Assembly: GCA_964572845.1 (NCBI GenBank)
Contig: CAZNFX010000007.1
Span: 185,709-249,708 of the forward strand
Direction: 5' to 3'
DNA: 64,000 nt
From: Bin55 sp964572845
Lineage (GTDB): Bacteria > Pseudomonadota > Gammaproteobacteria > Pseudomonadales > Azotimanducaceae
Shown: positions 34,768-44,257 of the stretch, one piece after another
How positions within the stretch are numbered: the stretch's first letter is position 1
Layout of the letters: the number at the start of each line of letters is the position of its first letter
Translations under genes and position numbers: made by a program
Notes under the pieces: model-generated
What the model saw: the letters and a program-made list of their open reading frames with translations, nothing else
The model's database searches: none
Told to the model about the DNA's origin: nothing

Positions 34768-35677
34768 AACTTGTGCATTTGTTTCAGCGGCCCTATCGGC
34801 AGCGATTGCCTGCGTTAGTGCGAGTCCTGTTTTGGCAGACGAGATTCTCCTCGACGAGATTCCAAGGTCGACCGTCACTGATTTCAATGCAGTTACGGAG
34901 CCGGAACCATTTGATTTTGTATATGGTCCCGTCGAAAAGGTAAAGCGAGAAATCACATTTGAGCGGGTGGCTCGAGTCGAAGGGCTGGTGCGGCACAAAA
35001 CTTACCAGATGTCCTCCGACATTAGCCGGGACGACGCGTTGGATTGGTATCGCGATCAAATCCAATCGATTGGAGGACACATCGTATTTGAGTGTGAAGG
35101 TCGGGACTGCGGGCGTGCGACCATTTGGGCGAACGAAATCTTCGAGCAGCGAGTGCTGGCTACCATCGACTCCAAACAGCACTATATGGCCGGCGAATTG
35201 GTTCGCGAAGACAGCCATGAATTGTTTGCTGTCTACATTGTGGAACGCGGCAACAAGACTGTCTACTCGCATATCGTCCAAGTGTCTGTAGCTGGCGTTG
35301 TGCAACTAGGGTCCAATCAAGATTTTGCCGGTGTCTTGGCACGGCATGGCTTTGTAGTTGTGGATGGTGTTGCGCCAAATAGATATGGTGAACTTCCCGC
35401 GGAAGCGATTGATCGACTGAGCAGTCTGTCGAGCCTATTGGATGACTTCAAGAACGAAACCATCTTTGTCCTGTGCCATGTGAACGGATCTCGACCCGTG
35501 GACCAGCTGATCCAAGAGTCCGAGACCTGTGCAGAGTCGGCCATTGCCGCGCTCCAAGGAGAGAATGAGTATGACATTCGACCCTTTGGCGTTGGTCCAC
35601 TCGCTCCATTGGCGGGCGCCACTCCCAAGTCTCGAGTCGAAGTCGTCATACCCAGGCTTCTTCGGCGGGAACCTTGA
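34754..35677 (+). CDS. Exported DUF4892-like protein
   Basis: 307 residues from ATG 34754, which starts a clean signal peptide (MKLLKTCAFVSAALSAAIAC, cut near SPVLA-D). The mature part fits DUF4892: ITFERVARVEGLVRHKTYQM, then DALDWYRDQIQSIGGHIVF, ECEGRDCGRATIWANEIF and HYMAGELVRED. The family's usual C-terminal OmpA-like segment is present: LPAEAIDRLSSLSSLLDDF and SRVEVVIPRLLR. Periplasmic or outer-membrane-facing role, function unknown. It overlaps the gpsA 3' end and so is probably translated with it. Two Cys in ECEGRDC likely form a disulfide. Confidence 0.8.
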   Translation: MKLLKTCAFVSAALSAAIACVSASPVLADEILLDEIPRSTVTDFNAVTEPEPFDFVYGPVEKVKREITFERVARVEGLVRHKTYQMSSDISRDDALDWYRDQIQSIGGHIVFECEGRDCGRATIWANEIFEQRVLATIDSKQHYMAGELVREDSHELFAVYIVERGNKTVYSHIVQVSVAGVVQLGSNQDFAGVLARHGFVVVDGVAPNRYGELPAEAIDRLSSLSSLLDDFKNETIFVLCHVNGSRPVDQLIQESETCAESAIAALQGENEYDIRPFGVGPLAPLAGATPKSRVEVVIPRLLRREP

Positions 35678-35735
35678 CGGACCCAATCATATTTCCCCCA
35701 AAATTGCTAGCTAATAGAAGGTAAATTAGCAACTC

Positions 35736-36815
35736 ATGGCGGGCAACACGTTCGGTCAGGCATTTGCCGTAACGACATTTGGCGAGAGCCACGGAGTGGC
35801 CATGGGTGCCGTAGTGGATGGGTGTCCTCCGAATCTCGAACTGTCGGAAGAGGATCTGATGAAGGATCTGGACCGACGCAGGCCGGGTCGCAATGCTTAT
35901 ACGACTCAACGACAGGAAAGCGACCAAGTACGAATATTGTCAGGTGTTTTCGAGGGAAAAACTACAGGAACACCCATTGGACTGATCATAGAAAACACTG
36001 ATCAACGATCTAGGGATTATTCCGCGATTAAGAACGTCTATCGACCTGCCCACGCAGACTTTACCTATGACAAGAAGTATGGGATTCGTGACTACCGCGG
36101 CGGTGGCAGAGCTTCTGCTCGAGAAACTACGATGCGGGTGGCTGCAGGAGCGATTGCAAAGAAATATCTTCGTCAAGAGTTTGGTACTCAAGTTCGGGGA
36201 TATCTTGCTCAGATTGGCCATATCGTTCTAAACCCGAGTTCTCTGGATCACGCTCGTGACAGCGTTTTCTTTGCGCCTGACCCCGACCGAGAGGGCGAGA
36301 TTGCAGAATTCATAGATGAGCTTCGCGATGCGGGGGACTCAATTGGTGCAAAGGTGGGTGTATTGGCCTCAAACGTGCCTATTGGTCTGGGCGAGCCCGT
36401 GTTTGCAAAGCTTGATGCAGAACTAGCGTCAGCACTAATGGGAATCAATGCGGTAAAGGCCGTTTCGCTGGGAGAAGGGTTTGATGTTGTCACCAAGAGG
36501 GGGTCCGAGCACCGTGACGAAATGACTAGTGAAGGATTCCTGTCTAATCGCGCCGGTGGGACATTGGGCGGCATCTCTTCGGGTCAGGACATCAGTGTGG
36601 CGATAGCGCTTAAGCCGACTTCGAGCATAGCCACGCCTGGCAAGAGCATTGACCGAGAGAGCCGAGAAGTCGAAGTGGCTACCACCGGTCGACATGACCC
36701 ATGCGTGGGAATACGTGCTGTACCCATCGCAGAGTCTATGGTTGCGTTAGTCCTAATGGACCATGTCATGAGGGATCGAGGCCAAACTGGATCGAGTGTA
36801 AATCGCGAATCCTGA
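35736..36815 (+). CDS. aroC: Chorismate synthase
   Basis: 359 residues. Signatures: TTFGESHGVAMGAVVDGCPP at about 8-27, DLDRRRPGRNAYTTQRQE, and DYRGGGRASARETTMRVAAG for FMN binding, then GIRAVPIAESMVALVL at the end. It converts EPSP to chorismate with reduced FMN, the last common step to aromatic amino acids. ATG 35736, 58 bases after the DUF4892-like gene. A hairpin-like TTAGCA...TGCTAA follows at about 36834, without a usable T-run. Confidence 0.97.
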   Translation: MAGNTFGQAFAVTTFGESHGVAMGAVVDGCPPNLELSEEDLMKDLDRRRPGRNAYTTQRQESDQVRILSGVFEGKTTGTPIGLIIENTDQRSRDYSAIKNVYRPAHADFTYDKKYGIRDYRGGGRASARETTMRVAAGAIAKKYLRQEFGTQVRGYLAQIGHIVLNPSSLDHARDSVFFAPDPDREGEIAEFIDELRDAGDSIGAKVGVLASNVPIGLGEPVFAKLDAELASALMGINAVKAVSLGEGFDVVTKRGSEHRDEMTSEGFLSNRAGGTLGGISSGQDISVAIALKPTSSIATPGKSIDRESREVEVATTGRHDPCVGIRAVPIAESMVALVLMDHVMRDRGQTGSSVNRES

Positions 36816-36939
36816 TTGGTCTTTCCGCATTAGCAATAACACTGCTAACAAAAAGGTACAAATTCGATTCTCAATGTCATAAATCTGTAGCTTTTCCCCT
36901 TTAACTTGCACACCATTGTTACAACGTTGCAGGTAGTCC

Positions 36940-39774
36940 GTGCAAGCCTTCCGATTTACAAGCAAACTGCTTGGATGTCTCTCAGTCTCCACTATTTTCC
37001 TGATGGCATCAACATCTCTTGCTAACGACGTGGGAACGTTGGAAGGGAAGATCACCGATGCCAGTGGGCAAGTCCACTTCAGCGGTGCACAAGTACGCAT
37101 TGATGAGCTGGATCAAGAAGCCTATAGTTCCAGCTCTGGAGAGTTCAAATTTAACAACGTTCCTGTAGGTGATTACACGCTAGTCGTGCACTACATAGGT
37201 GCTGACAAGGTTGAAAAGACAGTCAGTGTGGGTGCCAACGAGACCAAGAACGTTGCCATAGTTGTTGGTGCGGACGTTGAGCACATGGAAAACGTCATTG
37301 TGTACGGCCAAGCCGCAGGGGCTAGCAGTGCACTCAATCAACAGAGGGCAGCTGATGGAATTCTGTCAGTTCTGACGTCGGATGCTGTCGGACAGTTTCC
37401 AGACGCAAATGTCAGCGAAGCCTTGCAGCGCGTACCTGGCGTATTTATTGAGCGTGATCAGGGAGAAGGCAGGTTCGTTGGGATTCGAGGGCTTGAACCT
37501 GATTTCAATTCAGCCAAGATCAACGGTGTGAGTATTCCTGCGCCGGAGCGAGATAGACGCTCGGTAGCTTTGGATGTAATTCCCTCTGACTTGCTCGAGA
37601 GAGTAGAAGTCAGCAAGTCGATTACTCCAGACAAGGATGGTGATGCAATTGGGGGTTCGATAGACATCAAGAGCCTGTCGGCGTTTGATCGTCGGGGACA
37701 GCACTTCTCGCTAACGGCAAAGTCCGATTTCAATACATTGCAAGGTGAATCAAGCCCGAAAATCAACGCGAGCTATACAAACATCGTCCCAACGGTCAAT
37801 GGCGACTTGGGAGTGGCGCTGGCGATGTCCTGGCAAGAGCGCAAATTTGGTTCGGACAATGTAGAAACGGACGGCGGCTGGGATGCCGACATCGAAGATT
37901 CGGGATTTCGAGGCGCAGAAGAATTCGAGCAACGCGACTACCAAATCACACGCAAGCGTATCGGCTACGCCTTCAACCTTGATTGGATAACCGACGCGGA
38001 CACCCACTTGTACATGAGAATGCTCAAGAGCGATTTCTCGGATCAGGAGTATCGCCAACGCATTGAGTATAAGCTCGCTAAAGGCGACCTGGAGTCTATC
38101 GATGACACGTCGGCCATATGGAGCGACATTGACATGGATAGGGAACTGAAGGATCGCTACGAGACTCAAGACATTTTCTCTTTGGTTGCCGGCGGGGAAA
38201 GTGACATCCACGATTGGAATATCAACTACGAGCTAGGATTCTCCACGGCATCTGAAGAAGAGCCCAATCGCTACGACATACAGTTCTCAGAGGACGATGC
38301 GATTGAGGAAGCTGGTTATAGAACGATGGGGCGAACACCTCGTTTGTTCTACTCACCAAATGGGGGAGATCCCACGAATTTCGAGTTTGATGAATTGGTT
38401 GAGGAAAACAACTTCACAGACGATGAACAAACGACGCTGCGACTTGATTTTCGCAGAGATGTAACAGTTGGCGACTTCGATGGCTACGTTAAGTTCGGCG
38501 TTCAGCAAAGAAATCGGGAGAAGACCGACGACACAAACGCTATCACTTACGATGGAGGCTTTCCTGGGGATCCCACCCTTGCGGACTTCACAACTAGCTC
38601 ATCGCTGGACTACGATCTTGGTCTCTTCGGTCCCACTATCGACGTATCTGAACTATCCACCTATATAGCAGCTAACAAGAGCGCTTTCGAAGTCGACCGA
38701 GACAACACGATTCTAGACTCGGCCCGCGACTATGCGATCGATGAAGACATTCTTGCACTCTACGCCATGCATAAAGTTAATGTGGGTGATTTCCGTGTGG
38801 TTTACGGGCTGCGTCGCGAAGCCACAGAGTCAGTCCTTAACGGTTTCAGTGTGATAGAGGACAACGGTGACCCCGAAATCACTCCTATCTCATTCAGCAA
38901 GGACTATGATCATTGGCTACCGAGCGTTACCGTACGGTACAAACAGAACGATCAAAACATCATTCGACTTGCATTGAGCCAAACTGTTGCGCGGCCTTCG
39001 TTTGGCAAGATCAATCCATCACCGGACAAGGTAGAAATTGACGATGAAGCCATCGAGATTGAAACTGGCAACGCGTACCTAAATCCCTACGAGGCAACTA
39101 ATTTCGATGTGTCGTTTGAGCACTATCCAGATGATCAGCTCAGCGCATTTTCCGTAGGGTTCTTTTCCAAGGCAATAAACAATTTCATCTACGTCGCCGA
39201 CGTAAGTGATGTTGTCGATTTTCGACAATGGACACAAGGAGTTGACACTTCTGGCATTACCGATCCGGACATCATTCAGCCGTTGAATGGAGACACGGCA
39301 AATCTATGGGGGATTGAAGCTAGTTGGACCAAGCGGCTGAGTGAGTTTGGAGAACCCTGGGACAAGATTATTTTTTCCTTCAACGGTACGTACACAACGA
39401 GCGAGGCCGACTTGGGCGGAGAAACGAGCAGAGGGTCCGACATACCGTTGCCTGGCCAAGCCAAGATCGTAGGGAATGCAATTCTTGGGTTCGAGCACCA
39501 CAACTGGGATTTCAGGTTGGCGTATGCCTACAAGGGTGAGAGAACTATAGAGGTAGACCTGTCAGATCCAGGAAACGACTTGATTCAGGAACCCCGCAGC
39601 CAGCTTGATTTCACGGCACGTTTTGATGTAGATGATCGCTGGCAGATATTCCTAAACGCTGCGAATCTAACCGACCAGCCTTTCTACACCTACCACGGAT
39701 CGGATGCGTTCAATGGACAGTACGAGGAATACGGACGATCCATTGCACTTGGTGTCACGTTGAGAAGCCTGTAG
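36940..39774 (+). CDS. TonB-dependent receptor with N-terminal carboxypeptidase-regulatory-like domain
   Basis: 944 residues from GTG 36940. Signal peptide at 1-29 (FLMASTSLA). Then a beta-sandwich of the CarboxypepD_reg type (GTLEGKITDASGQVHFSGAQ ... VPVGDYTLVVHYIG), a plug domain (DAVGQFPDANVSEALQRVPG, VGIRGLEPDFNSAKINGV) and the 22-strand barrel ending GVTLRSL. This layout is the Caulobacter-type receptor (TIGR01782-like), common for carbohydrate or other organic uptake. A TonB box is not obvious. The phytase gene begins 7 bases after its stop, pointing to inositol phosphates or their products as cargo. Confidence 0.93.
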   Translation: MQAFRFTSKLLGCLSVSTIFLMASTSLANDVGTLEGKITDASGQVHFSGAQVRIDELDQEAYSSSSGEFKFNNVPVGDYTLVVHYIGADKVEKTVSVGANETKNVAIVVGADVEHMENVIVYGQAAGASSALNQQRAADGILSVLTSDAVGQFPDANVSEALQRVPGVFIERDQGEGRFVGIRGLEPDFNSAKINGVSIPAPERDRRSVALDVIPSDLLERVEVSKSITPDKDGDAIGGSIDIKSLSAFDRRGQHFSLTAKSDFNTLQGESSPKINASYTNIVPTVNGDLGVALAMSWQERKFGSDNVETDGGWDADIEDSGFRGAEEFEQRDYQITRKRIGYAFNLDWITDADTHLYMRMLKSDFSDQEYRQRIEYKLAKGDLESIDDTSAIWSDIDMDRELKDRYETQDIFSLVAGGESDIHDWNINYELGFSTASEEEPNRYDIQFSEDDAIEEAGYRTMGRTPRLFYSPNGGDPTNFEFDELVEENNFTDDEQTTLRLDFRRDVTVGDFDGYVKFGVQQRNREKTDDTNAITYDGGFPGDPTLADFTTSSSLDYDLGLFGPTIDVSELSTYIAANKSAFEVDRDNTILDSARDYAIDEDILALYAMHKVNVGDFRVVYGLRREATESVLNGFSVIEDNGDPEITPISFSKDYDHWLPSVTVRYKQNDQNIIRLALSQTVARPSFGKINPSPDKVEIDDEAIEIETGNAYLNPYEATNFDVSFEHYPDDQLSAFSVGFFSKAINNFIYVADVSDVVDFRQWTQGVDTSGITDPDIIQPLNGDTANLWGIEASWTKRLSEFGEPWDKIIFSFNGTYTTSEADLGGETSRGSDIPLPGQAKIVGNAILGFEHHNWDFRLAYAYKGERTIEVDLSDPGNDLIQEPRSQLDFTARFDVDDRWQIFLNAANLTDQPFYTYHGSDAFNGQYEEYGRSIALGVTLRSL

Positions 39775-39781
39775 ATTGTTT

Positions 39782-40849
39782 ATGAAGTCTTCGACAGGGC
39801 GTGTGTGCATAGGCGTCCTGTCGATGGGACTATTGCTAGCTCTTGTCGCGTCCTGCGACAAATCCCACTATCCCACTGTTTCCGCTTCGGTTGAAACGGA
39901 GAGTGTGGAGAGTGCCGGTGATGCAGCAGACGATCCCGCTATATGGATTCATTCCAGCAAACCTGATCGTAGCTTGGTCCTTGGCACCAACAAACGGAAG
40001 GGGCTTGAAGTCTACGATCTTAAGGGGACGCGTATACAGACACTAGATGTAGGCGATCTAAACAACATTGACGTTCGTCAAGCGGTCCCCTGGAGATCTG
40101 GTACGGTGGACATTGCGGTGGCCACCAATCGTACAGACGACAGTTTGAACCTGTTCTTTCTCGACCCCGAAACCGGTTTCGTTGAACTAGAGCAGAGCGA
40201 ACGAATTGCTCTGGATTTGGACGATCCCTATGGCGTCTGTCTGTATTGGAGCGAATCAGAGCTGTATGCCTTTGTAAACGACAAGGACGGCACGTTTCAG
40301 CAATGGAGACTCGCGCCCGACGCAGAGAGCCATGTCGCGCGAACGTTTAGTGTTGACTCGCAACCTGAAGGATGTGTTGTCGACGACCTAACACACACCC
40401 TCTACTACGGAGAAGAAGGAACGGGAGTTTGGAAACGTGATGCGTCGCCGGACTCCAAATCGGAAGCTGTTCTAATCTCTGCTGTAGCCGACGGACCGCT
40501 GGTGGCTGATGTAGAGGGCTTGGCAATCTACCGATCCAGCCCCGATGGAGGATACTTAGTGGTTTCTAGTCAGGGCGACGATTCGTTCGCGTTTTTTGAA
40601 CTGGCAGATCCGAACGGCTATGTGGGTTCACTACGCATTGCCGAGTCGTCGGATGGATCAATTGACGAAGTGTCAGGGACTGACGGAATAGAGGCAACTG
40701 CTACACGATTGAATCCACAATTTCCTCAGGGGGTGTTGGTTGTTCAAGACGACGACAACCGCATGCCACGGGAGAACCAAAGCTTCAAATTCGTGGACTG
40801 GCGGGAAGTTGTGGAAACACTTTCGTTGGGACAACCGAATAGCCACTAA
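39782..40849 (+). CDS. Beta-propeller phytase lipoprotein (3-phytase)
   Basis: 355 residues from ATG 39782 (a TTG two codons earlier is less likely). Signal peptide with lipobox LLALVASC, so a lipoprotein. The mature enzyme follows the alkaline beta-propeller phytase pattern: DAADDPAIWIHSSKPDRSLV near the start, GTNKRKGLEVYDLKG, YGVCLYW, QPEGCVVDDLTHTLYYGEEG, VADVEGLAIYRS and TDGIEATATRLNPQFPQGVL then VVQDDDN. These acidic loops bind Ca2+ and phytate. It releases phosphate from phytate at the cell surface, and pairs with the TonB receptor before it. Convergent with the CoA-transferase, 10 bases apart. Confidence 0.92.
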   Translation: MKSSTGRVCIGVLSMGLLLALVASCDKSHYPTVSASVETESVESAGDAADDPAIWIHSSKPDRSLVLGTNKRKGLEVYDLKGTRIQTLDVGDLNNIDVRQAVPWRSGTVDIAVATNRTDDSLNLFFLDPETGFVELEQSERIALDLDDPYGVCLYWSESELYAFVNDKDGTFQQWRLAPDAESHVARTFSVDSQPEGCVVDDLTHTLYYGEEGTGVWKRDASPDSKSEAVLISAVADGPLVADVEGLAIYRSSPDGGYLVVSSQGDDSFAFFELADPNGYVGSLRIAESSDGSIDEVSGTDGIEATATRLNPQFPQGVLVVQDDDNRMPRENQSFKFVDWREVVETLSLGQPNSH

Positions 40850-40858
40850 ACGTGGAGA

Positions 40859-42079
40859 CTATTGGGCGAATCTCTTCGAGTCGCCAATCACTCCTTCCTT
40901 CCTGAGGTCGTCGAGAACATTTGAGCATAGTGCGAGCTCCTCTGACAGCACTACGTCTGTGTGTTCACCAAGTCTTGGTGGAGGCGATAGATCGACACTG
41001 GAATCTGACATGCGAGGCGCGAATCCAAGCATCGGTACCGTACCGTGTACAGGTATATCCATATCCTTTACAAATCCACGCTCCCGTAGGTGTTCGTTGT
41101 GGTGGAGTTCAGCTGTATCCAGACAGGCGGAGCAGGGTACGCCTGCGGATGCAATCGCTTCCATTGCTTGGTACTTGGTTAAATCCTTGCACCAATTGCA
41201 GATGATCTCGCGCAGCTCATTTCCGTTCTTCGCCCGATCTGCATAACTTAGGAATCTTGTGTCGACCAATAGGTCGGGGCGATCTATCGCGGCGCAAAGT
41301 CCATCCCAATGGTCATTGTTTACGGGCATTAGGTAGATGTAGTCATTCGGTCCAAAGGGCTTGCATGGATAGATATCTACAGGTGGCAGACCTCCTCGAT
41401 TGCCTGTGCGAGGTGTTGCCTGCGTGCCCCAACGTGATCCTATGAATGCGCGAGTTCTAACGAAGTATGTCATGGCTTCCTGCATTGAGAGTTCAATCAC
41501 TTGGCCTTTGCCTGTTCTCTCGCGCTGGATGTATGCTGCCAAGATTGCCATCGCCGCTTGTACCCCCGTTCCAGAATCGCCGGTTGTAGGACCAGGCATC
41601 ATGGGTGGACCATCGGGTTCACCGGTTATTGAGAACGCTCCCGCCGCAGCCTGAGCGACCATGTCCATACATCGGTAGCCTGAATACGGCCCACTAGTTC
41701 CAAATCCCTTTATTCTCGTGTAGATGATGCCAGGATGGACTTTGGCCAAAGTCTCGTATTCGATGTCGAGTTTCTCGACAATTCCGGGTCCGTAGTTCTC
41801 TACAAATACGTCGAATTTTGGTACGAGATCCAGCAGAATTTTTCGCCCTTTGTCCGATCGCAGGTTGAGAGCGAGGCTTTTCTTGTTGGCATTCCATGCA
41901 CAAAAGTAGGGAGAGTAATCACTTCTTTGCGATCCTCTAACACCTCGTCCCGGGTCGCCATACTCGGGTGGTTCAATCTTTACGACGTCCGCACCGAGCC
42001 ATGCAAGCGCTTGGGTGCACGAGGTGCCTGCCTCGTATTGGGTCATATCAAGAATTCTTATGCCATCAAGTGCTGCCAT
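40859..42079 (-). CDS. Family III CoA-transferase (CaiB/BaiF type)
   Basis: 406 residues from ATG 42079, the usual N-terminus (ALDGIRILDMTQYEAGTSCT, then LAWLGADVVKIEPPEYGDPG). An in-frame ATG at 42172 would add 31 residues of poor match. CMDMVAQAAAGAFSITGEPD holds the catalytic Asp that carries the acyl anhydride. YCAWNANKKSLALNL-like and FVENYGPG segments agree with the family. It moves CoA between carboxylates; the acceptor is unknown. It stands alone on the minus strand between the phytase and the ABC exporters. Confidence 0.93.
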   Translation of the reverse strand: MAALDGIRILDMTQYEAGTSCTQALAWLGADVVKIEPPEYGDPGRGVRGSQRSDYSPYFCAWNANKKSLALNLRSDKGRKILLDLVPKFDVFVENYGPGIVEKLDIEYETLAKVHPGIIYTRIKGFGTSGPYSGYRCMDMVAQAAAGAFSITGEPDGPPMMPGPTTGDSGTGVQAAMAILAAYIQRERTGKGQVIELSMQEAMTYFVRTRAFIGSRWGTQATPRTGNRGGLPPVDIYPCKPFGPNDYIYLMPVNNDHWDGLCAAIDRPDLLVDTRFLSYADRAKNGNELREIICNWCKDLTKYQAMEAIASAGVPCSACLDTAELHHNEHLRERGFVKDMDIPVHGTVPMLGFAPRMSDSSVDLSPPPRLGEHTDVVLSEELALCSNVLDDLRKEGVIGDSKRFAQ

Positions 42080-42409
42080 TCCGGTTCCAAGCTTCGCGTT
42101 TGAGGTGTAGCTTCCCGTTGAAGTATGAGTCGCTAGATGAGGTCCAATTATCTCAAATGTCAGTGTTTTCAACCGGATCAGAGCCGGTCTTGTTTAGGAG
42201 GCAATGCAGTACTTGCAACGAATGGACATGCCAATTCTCTGGTGCAGTCGTCTGACAGAGAGACGTTCCGTGTGGGAGTAGCTGTTAGCCTAAATTGCGA
42301 TTTTGCGCTGTCGGCTCAAAATGGCGTACACAACAGAGTAAAATTCTGTCCAATCCCTTCGTTTCTCCTTGAAAGCGTGCGCTGATGCACGCCTTCTGTC
42401 GATTAGTTT
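42080..42409. other. Gap between the CoA-transferase and the ABC exporter genes
   Basis: 330 bases that must hold two divergent promoters. A plus-strand frame of 82 codons (42137-42385) ends 24 bases before the exporter and contains several Cys and a CLGG, but no ribosome site; I do not call it. Confidence 0.35.
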
Positions 42410-44257
42410 GTGAGTTCCGAGCCCTACGATCCGTCAGAACTGCTCCGAATAAGGACGATAAGAGAGCTTGCTTCTCTCATTCCCCGTGTCCTCAAGCTCT
42501 GTTGGCAGGTTTCGCCGCTCCTCATATCTGTCTTGGCCGTAATTGGGTTAGTAACTGCCCTAGTCGACCCAGCCGTTGTCTTTCTTACCAAAGTAATCGT
42601 CGACATGGTTCACGAGAGTCAGGGATTAGGGATTCAGTGGTCCATGATCTCCGTGCCTCTGGGCATCATTTTTTGTCTTTGGATTGGGAACGGTCTCGTG
42701 GAGGGTGTCAACTGGATCGTTCAGGACCTGTTGGGCGAACGTACATACAACACAACCAACCGCCAACTCTTGAAGAAGGCTGGGAAGCTAGACCTTGCGT
42801 TTTTCGAAGCGCCAAAATTCTACGATCAGCTCAAGCAAGCCGACGAACAACAATGGTCTTTGCAGGGATTGCCGATGACGTTGTTCACGTTTTTTCAGCA
42901 ATTGCTCTCTCTAGGGGCGATGGTGGGGCTACTTGCCACACTACATCCCTTGGCGTTTCTGATTCTCGTTGCCACGGTATTGCCTCGCTTTTTCCTAGAA
43001 GGTCACATGACGCGACTTCGGTTTAAGTTGAACACGGAGTTGACACGCAACATGCGGCAGACAAACTACATGCAGACCATACTTACCGAGCGAGAAAAAG
43101 CGAAGGAAGTACGAATTTTTGGACTGGGAGGTGTGTTTTTTGAACGGTTTCTAAAGTTTCGCTCTGAGTATGTGTCAGCCCATATTCGACAGATGTTGCG
43201 GTTCATGGGTTACAACCTGAGTCTTGGGGCTCTCACGACTCTCGGTATTGGGGCAGTAAGCGTATACGCCGTAATACAAGCGGCTCGAGGTGAGATTAGC
43301 ATTGGTTCTTTGACCCTTGTCTTTACAGCTGCCGAACGAATTGTGTCGTTGATAGTTGGTCTCATTAGCTCTCTGAATCAGGTTTACCGGTCATCGCTCG
43401 AATCCTCCCGCTTCTTTGAACTGCTGGACATTGAATCTCGTTCCATAGAAGGCGCGCTTCAACCGCCGCGCCAATCCAAGCCAATTCCGGCGCCTCACCG
43501 TATTAGTACGGGTATTGAATTAAGCTCAGTTTCATTTTCCTACCCTGCAACGGATGTGGAAGTGTTGAAGGATGTCTCCTTCTTTTTGCCCGCAGGAAGC
43601 AAAGTCGCCATAGTCGGAGAAAACGGCGCTGGCAAGACGACACTAGTAAAGCTACTTGCTCGATTCTATGATCCCGTTGGGGGCGAAATCAAACTCGATC
43701 ATACCGACTATCGTGATTACGATCTCGCTAGCTTGCGCGACCGTGTCAGCGTTGTGTTTCAAGACTTTGTGAAGTATGACATTTCAGCTTCCGAGAACAT
43801 CGGTCTGGGATCAATTGAGAGCATTGGCGATCGTGCCAAGATTGCTGAAGCTGCTCGAAACAGCGGAGTAGATGAAATCGTTTCGCGATTGCCCAACGGC
43901 TACGACACTGTTCTAGGTAAGACGATGGACGAAGGAGTGGACTTGTCTGGGGGAGAGTGGCAGCACATAGCCATTGCCCGTGCCTTCATGAGCGAGAGTC
44001 CTCTTCTAATTCTCGATGAGCCCACAGCTGCATTGGACTCACTGAGAGAGCGAGAGCTCTACGAACGTATCTCAAAGCTTGCGGCTGATAGGACGGTTGT
44101 GTTTATTTCTCACCGTTTCTCTACTGTCCGCATGGCTGATTTGATCGTCGTGATCGACGATGGCAAATCGGTTGAAGTGGGAAGTCACCAAGAACTATTG
44201 AGACGCGAAGGCAAGTACTTCCGCATGTTCGAGACTCAGGCGTCGAGGTACCGATGA
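42410..44257 (+). CDS. ABC exporter, fused membrane and ATPase domains (first of a pair)
   Basis: 615 residues. N-terminal membrane domain with about six helices (for example LLISVLAVIGLVTALV and MVGLLATLHPLAFLILVATV), then the ATPase: Walker A GENGAGKTT, Q-loop VFQDFVKYD, signature LSGGEWQ, Walker B LLILDEPTAALD, H-loop ISHRFST. The LSGGEW form is typical of a bacteriocin/peptide-like exporter subgroup. No peptidase domain. Start GTG 42410 is supported by alignment with the second copy (MSSEPYDP versus MSSRIFNP). It overlaps the second gene by four bases, so a heterodimer is likely. Substrate unknown. Confidence 0.92.
   Translation: MSSEPYDPSELLRIRTIRELASLIPRVLKLCWQVSPLLISVLAVIGLVTALVDPAVVFLTKVIVDMVHESQGLGIQWSMISVPLGIIFCLWIGNGLVEGVNWIVQDLLGERTYNTTNRQLLKKAGKLDLAFFEAPKFYDQLKQADEQQWSLQGLPMTLFTFFQQLLSLGAMVGLLATLHPLAFLILVATVLPRFFLEGHMTRLRFKLNTELTRNMRQTNYMQTILTEREKAKEVRIFGLGGVFFERFLKFRSEYVSAHIRQMLRFMGYNLSLGALTTLGIGAVSVYAVIQAARGEISIGSLTLVFTAAERIVSLIVGLISSLNQVYRSSLESSRFFELLDIESRSIEGALQPPRQSKPIPAPHRISTGIELSSVSFSYPATDVEVLKDVSFFLPAGSKVAIVGENGAGKTTLVKLLARFYDPVGGEIKLDHTDYRDYDLASLRDRVSVVFQDFVKYDISASENIGLGSIESIGDRAKIAEAARNSGVDEIVSRLPNGYDTVLGKTMDEGVDLSGGEWQHIAIARAFMSESPLLILDEPTAALDSLRERELYERISKLAADRTVVFISHRFSTVRMADLIVVIDDGKSVEVGSHQELLRREGKYFRMFETQASRYR

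Noticed and set aside
42137..42385. 82-codon frame upstream of the ABC exporters as a peptide precursor (CLGG leader-like)
   Set aside because: No ribosome site, weak leader resemblance, and the frame sits in a divergent promoter region.
42385..43026. 213-codon plus frame inside the first ABC exporter
   Set aside because: It overlaps the exporter in another frame and is Arg/Ser/Cys-rich without motifs.
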